22,170 bases of DNA, from the NCBI GenBank assembly GCA_035380045.1, contig DAOSWM010000052.1, positions 1 to 22,170 on the forward strand, given 5' to 3'. The DNA is from DAOSWM01 sp035380045. Its GTDB lineage: Bacteria; Bacteroidota; Bacteroidia; Bacteroidales; Tenuifilaceae. The position numbers were made by a program, and so were the translations under genes. Of this stretch, positions 7,101 through 13,387 are shown in pieces; the stretch's first letter is position 1; each line of letters starts with the position of its first letter. The notes under the pieces were generated by a model. It was not told where the DNA came from. It ran no database searches and saw only the letters and a list, made by a program, of their open reading frames with translations.

Positions 7101-7625
7101 ATGCATGAGTTTTTGGGATTTGAACCCCGAGATGTTTTTACGCTTTCAGAGAACATATTTACCTTACTTGACAAGGATTGGATGCTTGTCACAGCAGGGA
7201 ACCGCAAGGAATTCAATACAATGACCGCTTCGTGGGGAGGTTTTGGTATACTTTGGCGTAAGCCTGTAACCACAATATACGTTCGTCCGCAAAGGTACAC
7301 CTACCAGTTTGTTGAAAGAGAGGCAGTTTTCAGCTTATCGTTCTTTGGGAAAGAATATAGAAAGGCATTGAATATTTGTGGAACGAAGTCGGGTCGAGAT
7401 TGTAATAAAGTGTTTGAATCGGGATTGAGTCCTGTGCTTACGCCTGGAAACTGTGTTGCATTTAAGGAGGCCAGGATTATTCTAGAGTGTAGAAAATTAT
7501 ACGCTGATAATATTGAACCCCAATTTTTTGTGGATAATGACATTGATGAAGCAATATACCCGACCAAGGATTACCACCGTTTCTACATTGCAGAAATTCT
7601 GCGATATTGGCATAAAGAAAGCTAA
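7101..7625 (+). CDS. Flavin reductase family protein (FMN-binding split barrel)
   Basis: From the ATG at 7101 the protein has 174 residues. After a short N-terminal segment it shows WMLVTAGNRKEFNTMTASWGG, the flavin-reductase-like motif in which Asn, Thr and Ala contact FMN, followed by TTIYVRPQRYT and VFSLSFFG, the second conserved strand pair. Relatives bind FMN or FAD and reduce them with NAD(P)H, or serve as partners of monooxygenases; some Bacteroidota members are simple flavoproteins. Two cysteines near NICGTKSGRDCN are conserved in this subgroup as I remember it. The frame is open to a GTG at 7068, but the extra 11 residues carry no family features. It ends 14 bp before the convergent hslR gene. 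Confidence 0.85.
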   Translation: MHEFLGFEPRDVFTLSENIFTLLDKDWMLVTAGNRKEFNTMTASWGGFGILWRKPVTTIYVRPQRYTYQFVEREAVFSLSFFGKEYRKALNICGTKSGRDCNKVFESGLSPVLTPGNCVAFKEARIILECRKLYADNIEPQFFVDNDIDEAIYPTKDYHRFYIAEILRYWHKES

Positions 7626-7639
7626 AAGGATTTTTATTA

Positions 7640-8035
7640 TCAATCCCACTCGTTGCTGTCTGAATCAATAATGCTGTCTAGCAATCTACGTTCCTTCTTG
7701 GTGGGTCTGCCTAAACCTCTTTGTCTGTAGCCTTGAAAAGCGAGGAATCCGGGTTCAAGTTTTTGAAGTTCATCTTCGGGTGTTGTGTCCTCTATAAAAT
7801 CGACAAGTAACTTGGCTCCAACTCTGTTTTTGGGGATCCCTTTTACGAAGTAAGAATAATTAATCGGTGGTTTGCGAACCGATATTATGTCACCAATTTT
7901 TATGTCTTTGGATGGCTTTGCTTCAACATCGTTGATTTTTACTCTCCCTTTTTTACAAGCCTCTGCGGCTAGTGTACGTGTTTTAAAAATTCTAACTGTC
8001 CACAGCCACTTATCAATTCTAGCCTCATCAGCCAT
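7640..8035 (-). CDS. hslR: S4-domain RNA-binding protein (Hsp15/HslR-like)
   Basis: The 131-residue protein opens with RIDKWLWTVRIFKTRTLAAEACKKGRVKIND, although I quote only the pattern: an S4 RNA-binding fold at residues 6-55 with RIDKWLW and the KGRVKIND turn. The C-terminal tail is basic (RGLGRPTKKERR) and then acidic. Hsp15 in E. coli binds 50S subunits that carry stalled peptidyl-tRNA and takes part in ribosome recycling. The gene is the third in a row with rplY and pth, 15 bp downstream of pth. The pairing with peptidyl-tRNA hydrolase fits a joint role in rescuing blocked ribosomes. The assignment to the family is secure; equivalence to E. coli Hsp15 is inferred. Confidence 0.88.
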   Translation of the reverse strand: MADEARIDKWLWTVRIFKTRTLAAEACKKGRVKINDVEAKPSKDIKIGDIISVRKPPINYSYFVKGIPKNRVGAKLLVDFIEDTTPEDELQKLEPGFLAFQGYRQRGLGRPTKKERRLLDSIIDSDSNEWD

Positions 8036-8050
8036 TTTGTATGATACCTT

Positions 8051-8614
8051 TTATTTGTTGTTGAACTGGTTCATGGTTCGGTCAACTCCTATCGTACCAA
8101 AACTTAGGATAATGCTCCCGGCCATGTCAATGCGTTCGGGAAGAACCTTTTTTTCTTCAGACGACCATTCCCCCAGAACGAAATCAACCTGGTATCCTTT
8201 AGGGAAATCGTTTCCAATTCCAAAGCGCAATCTGTTGAAATCCTGTGTAGCAATAACTTCAATGATGCTTTTCAAACCGTTATGTCCGCCATCGCTACCC
8301 TTTTTCCGTATCCGCAAAGCCCCCAGAGGAAGTGCAACATCATCGGTAACAACCAGCATGTTTTCAACAGGTATTTTTTCTTTTTTTAACCAGTACGACA
8401 CAGCTCGGCCGCTTAGATTCATGTAGGTTGAAGGTTTTAGAAGAATGAATGTTCTTCCCTTGTGTTTTATTTCTGCTGTGGCGCCGTATCGTTGGGATGT
8501 AAAAACAGCATTGGACGCACTTGCTAGTGCGTCCAATACCATAAAACCAATATTATGACGGGTGTTGGAATATTCTAATCCAATATTTCCTAGCCCAGCA
8601 ATCAGGTATTTCAC
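8051..8614 (-). CDS. pth: Peptidyl-tRNA hydrolase
   Basis: Pth cleaves the ester bond of peptidyl-tRNA dropped from ribosomes and so recycles tRNA. The 187-residue enzyme starts with MKYLIAGLGNIGLEYSNTRHN, with the catalytic His20 in TRHN and Asn10 in GLGN. TYMNLSG, VTDDVALPLG, GSDGGHNGLKS and FGIGND follow at the standard positions; the Asp in DDVALPLG near residue 93 is the partner of the histidine. The length is normal. It follows rplY after 30 bp and precedes hslR by 15 bp, an rplY-pth pairing found in many bacteria. Confidence 0.97.
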   Translation of the reverse strand: MKYLIAGLGNIGLEYSNTRHNIGFMVLDALASASNAVFTSQRYGATAEIKHKGRTFILLKPSTYMNLSGRAVSYWLKKEKIPVENMLVVTDDVALPLGALRIRKKGSDGGHNGLKSIIEVIATQDFNRLRFGIGNDFPKGYQVDFVLGEWSSEEKKVLPERIDMAGSIILSFGTIGVDRTMNQFNNK

Positions 8615-8644
8615 GATTGCAACTTCTTATAATGTTTAATAATA

Positions 8645-9235
8645 CTAAGCAGTAGCGGCCTCTCCTTCAGCGGCTTGAGCAGCACCTCGGGCAGCTCTAG
8701 TTAACTTAACGGTTGCGATTACAGTTGATTTTGGATCAACTACTTGGATGTTATCTAGGCTAATATCGCCTACTAGCTTGCTTTTGCCAAGGTCAAGATT
8801 CGTGATGTCAACTTTTATTGTGTCAGGTAAATCCTTGGGAAAAGCAGAAACTTTGAGTTTACGAGTAATCAAGGTAAGTTTACCTCCTTGCTTAACGCCT
8901 TCGGAGCTTCCGGTAAGTTCAACAGGAACACCAATGGTCACTTTCTTATCATCAGATAATTCGAGGAAATCAATGTGTAATATCCTGTCGTTAACTGGGT
9001 GAAACTGAATGTCTTTAATGATGGATTTATAGGCTTTTTTCCCAACCTTTAGATCTACGATGTAAACGTTTGGAGTGTAAATAAGATCGCGTAGCTCGCT
9101 TTCGTCTAATGAAAGCATAACATTTTCTTTTCCACCATACAATATAGCAGGAACACTTTCCTGTTTTCTCATTTTTTTGGTAAATTTCTTACCTTTTTCG
9201 GTCCTCAGCGAACCATTGATTTCGAAAGATTTCAT
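8645..9235 (-). CDS. rplY: 50S ribosomal protein L25/Ctc
   Basis: The 196-residue protein is the long, two-domain form of L25 (Ctc/TL5). The N-terminal domain binds 5S rRNA and starts FEINGSLRTEKGKKFTKKMR, with VPAILYGG and the IIKDIQFHPVNDRILHIDFLEL core at residues 65-95. The C-terminal beta domain begins at KKVTIGVPVELTG and ends in an Ala/Glu-rich tail (GAAQAAEGEAATA) that is probably disordered. It is first in the operon with pth and hslR. A strong promoter (9346-9376) and a leader of about 105 nt with stable secondary structure precede it, suggesting regulation at the RNA level. Confidence 0.96.
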   Translation of the reverse strand: MKSFEINGSLRTEKGKKFTKKMRKQESVPAILYGGKENVMLSLDESELRDLIYTPNVYIVDLKVGKKAYKSIIKDIQFHPVNDRILHIDFLELSDDKKVTIGVPVELTGSSEGVKQGGKLTLITRKLKVSAFPKDLPDTIKVDITNLDLGKSKLVGDISLDNIQVVDPKSTVIATVKLTRAARGAAQAAEGEAATA

Positions 9236-9256
9236 TTCTTATAAATTTAAAATTGT

Positions 9257-9331
9257 TAACTGACGTTACTCAGGGCTGCCCCTCATTTTTTTAGTCAGCC
9301 CCCCATCACGTCATTACTCAAAGCTGAGGGG
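9257..9331 (-). promoter_or_regulatory. Structured, pseudoknot-capable leader of the rplY operon
   Basis: In the transcript of the complement strand an outer stem pairs UAA-UGACGU (9316-9308) with ACGUCA-UUA (9266-9257, one bulged base). An inner stem pairs GGGCUG (9301-9296) with CAGCCC (9278-9273). The loop of the inner stem contains UGAGGGG (9285-9279), which is fully complementary to CCCCUCA at 9331-9325 near the 5' end, so a 7-bp pseudoknot can form. The whole element lies between the predicted start (about 9340) and the rplY ATG at 9235. L25 leaders are known in Gammaproteobacteria; I know of none described for this phylum. The pairing is seen directly; the role is inferred. Confidence 0.55.
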
Positions 9332-9345
9332 TTTAAATTGGGGTG

Positions 9346-9376
9346 CAAATATAGCAAGAGTTTGCAAAAGTTCAAA
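9346..9376 (-). promoter_or_regulatory. Promoter of the rplY-pth-hslR operon
   Basis: On the complement strand TTTG (9373-9376), a 19-bp spacer and TATATTTG (9346-9353) match the Bacteroidota housekeeping sigma consensus TTTG/TAnnTTTG without a mismatch. The predicted start is near 9340, about 105 nt before the rplY ATG. Confidence 0.82.
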
Positions 9377-9383
9377 TAAAAAG

Positions 9384-10334
9384 TTAAATGATAAACTTTT
9401 CGCTAATCGATTCAAAATTATATACTTTATTGATAACGTCTGCGAATAGTTCTGCTACAGAAAGAACCTTGATTTTACTAGTATCTTTATCGGTACGAAG
9501 AGGTATGGTATCAGAAACAATTAGCTCGGTTAGGGCTGAATTTGCAATTCTTTCGTATGCTGGCCCCGATAGAACAGGGTGAGTGGCAAAAGCTCTAACG
9601 CTTTTTGCACCTTCCTTCATCATCATATCTGCAGCTAGGGTAAGCGTTCCAGCAGTATCAATCATGTCGTCAAGAATTACTACATTTTTGTCTTTTACGT
9701 CGCCAATAGCTGTGATAGATTCAACCTGGTTGGCTTTCTCTCTGTTTTTGTAACAAATTACTAAGGAGGCATCTAGAAAGCGAGAGTATGCATTCGCTCG
9801 TTTGGCTCCCCCCATGTCGGGAGCAGCAATGGCGATATCCTCAAGGTTTAAACTTTTTAGGTAAGGGACAAATATTGAGGAGGCATAGAGATGATCAACC
9901 GGTACATCAAAGAATCCCTGAATTTGATCAGCATGCAGGTCCATTGTCATGATTCTGTCGACTCCTGCAGCGCTTAGTAGGTTTGCAACCAACTTTGCTC
10001 CGATGGAAACACGTGGTTTGTCCTTTCTATCCTGCCTTGCCCACCCAAAGTATGGCATAACTGCAACCACCTTGTAAGCTGATGCTCTGTGGGCTGCATC
10101 AACCATGAGCAGAAGTTCAAAAAGGTTGTCGGTGGGGGGAAAGGTTGATTGGATGATGAAAACGGTGGCTCCTCGAACAGATTCGTCAAATGAAGGTTGA
10201 AATTCCCCATCGCTAAAATCTGTAACTGTTGATTTTCCGAGGGTTGTTCCAAATTTAATGGCAATTTGCTCAGCTAGATAACGGGAGTTTCGGCCTGAAA
10301 AGAATTTAACACAGGGCTTCTTGTGCATCATCAT
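9384..10334 (-). CDS. prs: Ribose-phosphate pyrophosphokinase (PRPP synthetase)
   Basis: Prs makes 5-phosphoribosyl 1-diphosphate from ribose 5-phosphate and ATP, the precursor of purines, pyrimidines, NAD, histidine and tryptophan. The 316-residue class I enzyme shows FSGRNSRYLAEQIA near the N-terminus, DFSDGEFQPSFDESVRG, the flexible ATP loop YFGWARQDRKDKPR, the metal-binding DLHADQIQGFFDVPVDHL, and the PRPP loop VVILDDMIDTAGT near residue 220. The start has three ATG codons within the first four codons (Met-Met-Met-His), so the exact initiator is unclear; I give the outermost. The gene has its own promoter and is separated from engB by a strong terminator. Confidence 0.97.
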   Translation of the reverse strand: MMMHKKPCVKFFSGRNSRYLAEQIAIKFGTTLGKSTVTDFSDGEFQPSFDESVRGATVFIIQSTFPPTDNLFELLLMVDAAHRASAYKVVAVMPYFGWARQDRKDKPRVSIGAKLVANLLSAAGVDRIMTMDLHADQIQGFFDVPVDHLYASSIFVPYLKSLNLEDIAIAAPDMGGAKRANAYSRFLDASLVICYKNREKANQVESITAIGDVKDKNVVILDDMIDTAGTLTLAADMMMKEGAKSVRAFATHPVLSGPAYERIANSALTELIVSDTIPLRTDKDTSKIKVLSVAELFADVINKVYNFESISEKFII

Positions 10335-10365
10335 TGTTTGAGGGATTTATGGAGAAATACTTGGG

Positions 10366-10396
10366 CAAATGTAGATCAATTTATCGAATAGGTAAA
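10366..10396 (-). promoter_or_regulatory. Promoter of prs
   Basis: On the complement TACATTTG (10366-10373) is an exact -7 element. A TTTA at 10393-10396 stands at the right distance, 19 bp, in the place of TTTG. The expected leader to the prs ATG is about 25 nt. Confidence 0.6.
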
Positions 10397-10424
10397 ATAA
10401 ATGTTTATATTAAGAAACATTAAA

Positions 10425-10460
10425 AAAAGCTAGCATGATTTACATTTCATGCTAGCTTTT
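10425..10460 (-). terminator. Intrinsic terminator after engB
   Basis: A perfect 14-bp stem (arms 10425-10438 and 10447-10460, core AGCTAGCATGA/TCATGCTAGCT) encloses an 8-nt loop. On the complement it ends in a run of seven T, so it stops engB transcription before prs. The plus strand ends in TTTTCTTT, so it might also stop antisense transcripts. Confidence 0.9.
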
Positions 10461-10478
10461 CTTTATAGGATGATCTTG

Positions 10479-11087
10479 TTATGCTAGAACTTCTGTGCTG
10501 GCGTTTACCTCTTCAATGAATGAAAGAATTTCTTCTCTACCTGTACGTGTTACTGCTGAACAAGTAAAAATATGGGGGAGCTCCTCCCATGTTTTCATCA
10601 GCTCTTTTTTGTAACGGGCAATGGAACTGTTTAGTGTGTTTGAGCTAAGCTTATCGGTTTTGGTAAAAATTAGGGAAAAAGGAATTTGATTGCTCCCCAG
10701 CCAGTTGATGAAAGTAAGGTCTATTGCTTGTGGTTCAAGCCTTGAGTCTATTAGGATGAAAAGATTATTCAAATTATCGCGGTTCATGATATATTTTGTT
10801 ATCATGCTTGAAAATACTTCTCGTTTATCTTTCGACACTTTTGCATAGCCATAGCCTGGAAGATCAACCAGATACCATGACTCATTAATTTCGAAATGGT
10901 TGATTAGTTGGGTTTTTCCTGGTGTTCCAGAAACTTTTGCAAGGGCTTTGAGCCCTGTTATCATATTGATGAGAGAGGATTTTCCCACATTGGAACGGCC
11001 AATAAAGGCGTACTCTGGAAGATTTGCCGGAGGGCAAAGCTCCACCTTTGGGCTGCTCTTTACAAATTTTGCTGAACGTATTACCAT
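10479..11087 (-). CDS. engB: Ribosome biogenesis GTPase EngB (YihA/YsxC)
   Basis: EngB is a GTPase needed for late assembly of the 50S subunit. The 202-residue protein has G1 GRSNVGKSS (30-38), G2 TPGKT (55-59), G3 DLPGYG (75-80) and G4 TKTD (142-145); SSLINMITG and GYGYAKVSK are typical of the YihA subgroup, and the length is normal. It has its own promoter (11136-11167) with an inverted repeat over the -33 box, and is followed by a strong terminator, so it is probably a single-gene transcript. The ATG at 11087 is supported by the direct start of the family's N-terminal SAKFVKS segment. Confidence 0.96.
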   Translation of the reverse strand: MVIRSAKFVKSSPKVELCPPANLPEYAFIGRSNVGKSSLINMITGLKALAKVSGTPGKTQLINHFEINESWYLVDLPGYGYAKVSKDKREVFSSMITKYIMNRDNLNNLFILIDSRLEPQAIDLTFINWLGSNQIPFSLIFTKTDKLSSNTLNSSIARYKKELMKTWEELPHIFTCSAVTRTGREEILSFIEEVNASTEVLA

Positions 11088-11135
11088 GGTTTTAATGTTT
11101 AGTGAAACACAGGTTTACACAAACGAATAACTTGG

Positions 11136-11176
11136 CAAAAATACAACATTTAGTTGCGGATTACAAAAAATAATCC
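11136..11176 (-). promoter_or_regulatory. Promoter of engB with an overlapping inverted repeat
   Basis: On the complement TTTG (11164-11167), a 20-bp spacer and TATTTTTG (11136-11143) match the Bacteroidota consensus exactly. The -33 element sits in the 7-bp centre of a perfect inverted repeat GGATTA/TAATCC (11158-11163 and 11171-11176), where a repressor could block the promoter. The promoter is well supported; the operator role is inferred. Confidence 0.7.
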
Positions 11177-11261
11177 ACACGATGGGTAAATTACTCATCA
11201 ATCGGTTGAAAAAAAAGGGGAATAATGCTACACTTTTTTTCTGTAAGTTTTCGGAAAAAAT

Positions 11262-12503
11262 CTATTTCGAGGGGAGTTGTTGTGCGTATTCTTCAACTTT
11301 TCTGAAGACTCTCAGGAAGTTACCTCCCCATATTTTTTCAATATCCTTATCGGAGTAACCTCTTCTCAAAAGTTCTGCCGTAATGTTGGTCATTTGGCTA
11401 GCATCCATGCAGCCCTTAATTGCTCCTCCTCCATCGAAGTCGCTACCTATTCCTACGTAATCAATCCCTATGGTTTTAACAACATGGTCAATGTGATCAA
11501 CCAAATCGGATACGGTTGCTAAAATGGGAGGGAACTTTTCGTCGATGTAGTACCATTCTTCTATGGCCTGTTTGTATATGTCTGGAGGAAGTTCGCGAAA
11601 ATTTTTATACTTATTTCTGAGTGCTAATTGTGCGCTATCGCGTTGTGGGTTTGAGGGTGTTTGTTTCACATAGTCGCTGAGCAAGCAAATTTGTATTACG
11701 CCTCCATTCTCAGCAAGTTTACGAAGCATATCGTCGCTTAGGTTCCGAGGATTATCGCAAATGGCCCTCGCGCAACTATGCGATGCGAAAACAGGTACGG
11801 CAGAAGTTTCGATGGCATCGAAGAAGGATTTGTCAGAAATATGGCTAACGTCGACTAGCATGCCCAGCCTGTTTAACTCCTTCACAACCTCTATCCCAAA
11901 ATTACTTAATCCATTGTGCTCAGGTCCCTGCGGATCGGTTGATGAATCGCAGATTTGGTTATTGCGCGTGTGGCATAATGTGAGGTAACGAGCCCCAAGG
12001 TTGTAAAAATCATTAAGTATAGAGATGTTGTTTGCAATTGGATACCCGTTTTCGACACCAATATAGATTGCTTTCTTTCCCATTGTTTTTAATTCGTATA
12101 GGTCTGATGATTTTGTTGCAATAGCAGCACGATTGCTGTAACGGGAAATTTCATTATGAACCGCTTCGAATATATCTAGTGCGTATTGGTGAACCTCTTG
12201 GTACTTTTCTGGTGTTCTTTCGCCCTGCCCAATGAAAACGGCAAAGAATGCGGCATCAAGCATTCCTTTTTCCATTTTTGCTAAATCAACCTTGGTTCGG
12301 GAGTTCTCGTTCGTTCCTTCAAAGTTAAAGCCAGGACGAAGAAATGCTAGGGGAGTGTCGGTATGAGTGTCGATAGTTGCTATTTTTTGGTGAAGCTTTT
12401 TTGCTTCCAACTGCAACTCTTCATTTGAAAGTTTCGTGTTGCTTGTGTTACAGCTAAGGGTTGCTAATGCAAAAAGAAAGAAGAGGGGTTTATAGTGTTT
12501 CAT
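11262..12503 (-). CDS. Membrane dipeptidase (peptidase family M19), probable lipoprotein
   Basis: The enzyme belongs to the zinc dipeptidases of the renal dipeptidase type, which cleave dipeptides including those with a D-residue at the C-terminus. The 413-residue protein has a signal peptide ending at LATLSC, where Cys18 is a probable lipid-attachment site. The zinc ligands are visible: His47 and Asp49 in DTHTDTP, Glu151 in GVENGYP, His221 in VDVSH and His242 in ASHSCARA. SDFDGGG near residue 355 supplies the aspartate of the second half. It therefore most likely acts on the periplasmic face of a membrane, possibly in peptide uptake or turnover of cell-wall peptides. The YceI lipoprotein gene lies 121 bp upstream on the same strand. 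The lipobox is imperfect at position -3. Confidence 0.92.
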   Translation of the reverse strand: MKHYKPLFFLFALATLSCNTSNTKLSNEELQLEAKKLHQKIATIDTHTDTPLAFLRPGFNFEGTNENSRTKVDLAKMEKGMLDAAFFAVFIGQGERTPEKYQEVHQYALDIFEAVHNEISRYSNRAAIATKSSDLYELKTMGKKAIYIGVENGYPIANNISILNDFYNLGARYLTLCHTRNNQICDSSTDPQGPEHNGLSNFGIEVVKELNRLGMLVDVSHISDKSFFDAIETSAVPVFASHSCARAICDNPRNLSDDMLRKLAENGGVIQICLLSDYVKQTPSNPQRDSAQLALRNKYKNFRELPPDIYKQAIEEWYYIDEKFPPILATVSDLVDHIDHVVKTIGIDYVGIGSDFDGGGAIKGCMDASQMTNITAELLRRGYSDKDIEKIWGGNFLRVFRKVEEYAQQLPSK

Positions 12504-12624
12504 GGGGTTTAGTTTTTATCTTTCGACGATTACTTACCCCGAAAGGTTTAATCTCTAATAATAGGAACAAGTACCCATGAATTGCATAAGAGTCAAGGGT
12601 GTTTGAATTATCGAGGTAAGCATC

Positions 12625-13305
12625 CTACTTTTTCGCTGTGAAGTTAATAGTTAGCCCCATTTCATCGTGAATAAAGTTATCGGCGAGATTCATGAAAATT
12701 GATTTTGAGCCATAGTTCACTCCCCAATGGGTTCTGTTGATGTAGAACTGGGGCGTTGTTACCCGTAACAATTCGTTGGTTATCTCAATTCGGGCAGGGA
12801 ATGAAATGCCTTTCGTTCTTCCTCTAAGAGTTAAATTTCCCATCACCGTATGCGTTGGTTCAAAAATATTTGTATTTGGCATGGGATTGACTAACTCTTC
12901 AATTCTGGCAATTTCAAACGTGGCAGTAGGAAATGAGTCTACCGCAAAAAAATCGGTTGATAGAAGGTGTGATACAAGTTTGGTATTCATTTCAGGATTT
13001 TCAATATCGCTACAAGTAATTGACTGCATGTTTATTTTGATTGAACCACCAGTTATTTGATCGTTTTCTACAGAAACATTTCCGTTAATCAAGCGAACTG
13101 TTCCTGAATGGGTCCCTGTAGGTTTGGTTCCCAGCCATTGAATGTTACTTTCGTTTTTAACAGCGCTAAATATTTCACCCTTCCCGCTTTTACTGATGGT
13201 ATAAACATCCTTTGCATCAACTTTCTCACCTTTTGGAGAGTTCATGCAGGCTGTTACTGTAATTGTCAGTATGACAGTCGTTATGGCTTTTATTGTTATT
13301 TTCAT
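12625..13305 (-). CDS. YceI-family lipoprotein
   Basis: The 226-residue protein has a lipoprotein signal peptide (VTAC, Cys20) and a YceI domain from about residue 50 to the end. Typical features are IQWLGTKPTGTHSGTVRL, GGSIKINMQSITCSD, LLSTDFFAVDSFPTATFEI and the VMGNLTLRGRTKGI strand. YceI proteins are lipocalin-like barrels that bind long isoprenoids such as ubiquinone precursors, and some are induced by base or stress. The second half holds the conserved HWGVNYGSKS turn. It stands between a terminator upstream and the dipeptidase gene, and both downstream proteins look anchored to membranes. The ligand is not known. Confidence 0.9.
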   Translation of the reverse strand: MKITIKAITTVILTITVTACMNSPKGEKVDAKDVYTISKSGKGEIFSAVKNESNIQWLGTKPTGTHSGTVRLINGNVSVENDQITGGSIKINMQSITCSDIENPEMNTKLVSHLLSTDFFAVDSFPTATFEIARIEELVNPMPNTNIFEPTHTVMGNLTLRGRTKGISFPARIEITNELLRVTTPQFYINRTHWGVNYGSKSIFMNLADNFIHDEMGLTINFTAKK

Positions 13306-13327
13306 CTTTTCTTAATTTTTTCACTAA

Positions 13328-13359
13328 AAAACCTGTTCCTAGCTATAGAAACAGGTTTT
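13328..13359 (-). terminator. Intrinsic terminator after the acyltransferase gene
   Basis: Arms AAAACCTGTT (13328-13337) and AACAGGTTTT (13350-13359) form a 10-bp stem with a 12-nt loop. On the complement the stem ends in six T. It lies 29 bp beyond the stop of the acyltransferase gene and separates it from the YceI gene. Confidence 0.85.
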
Positions 13360-13387
13360 CTTTAAAAATGTTTAGTTAAAATTGAGA

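Noticed and set aside
7872..8426. 184-codon frame on the plus strand across hslR and pth
   Set aside because: It is the shadow of two firmly identified genes on the complement.
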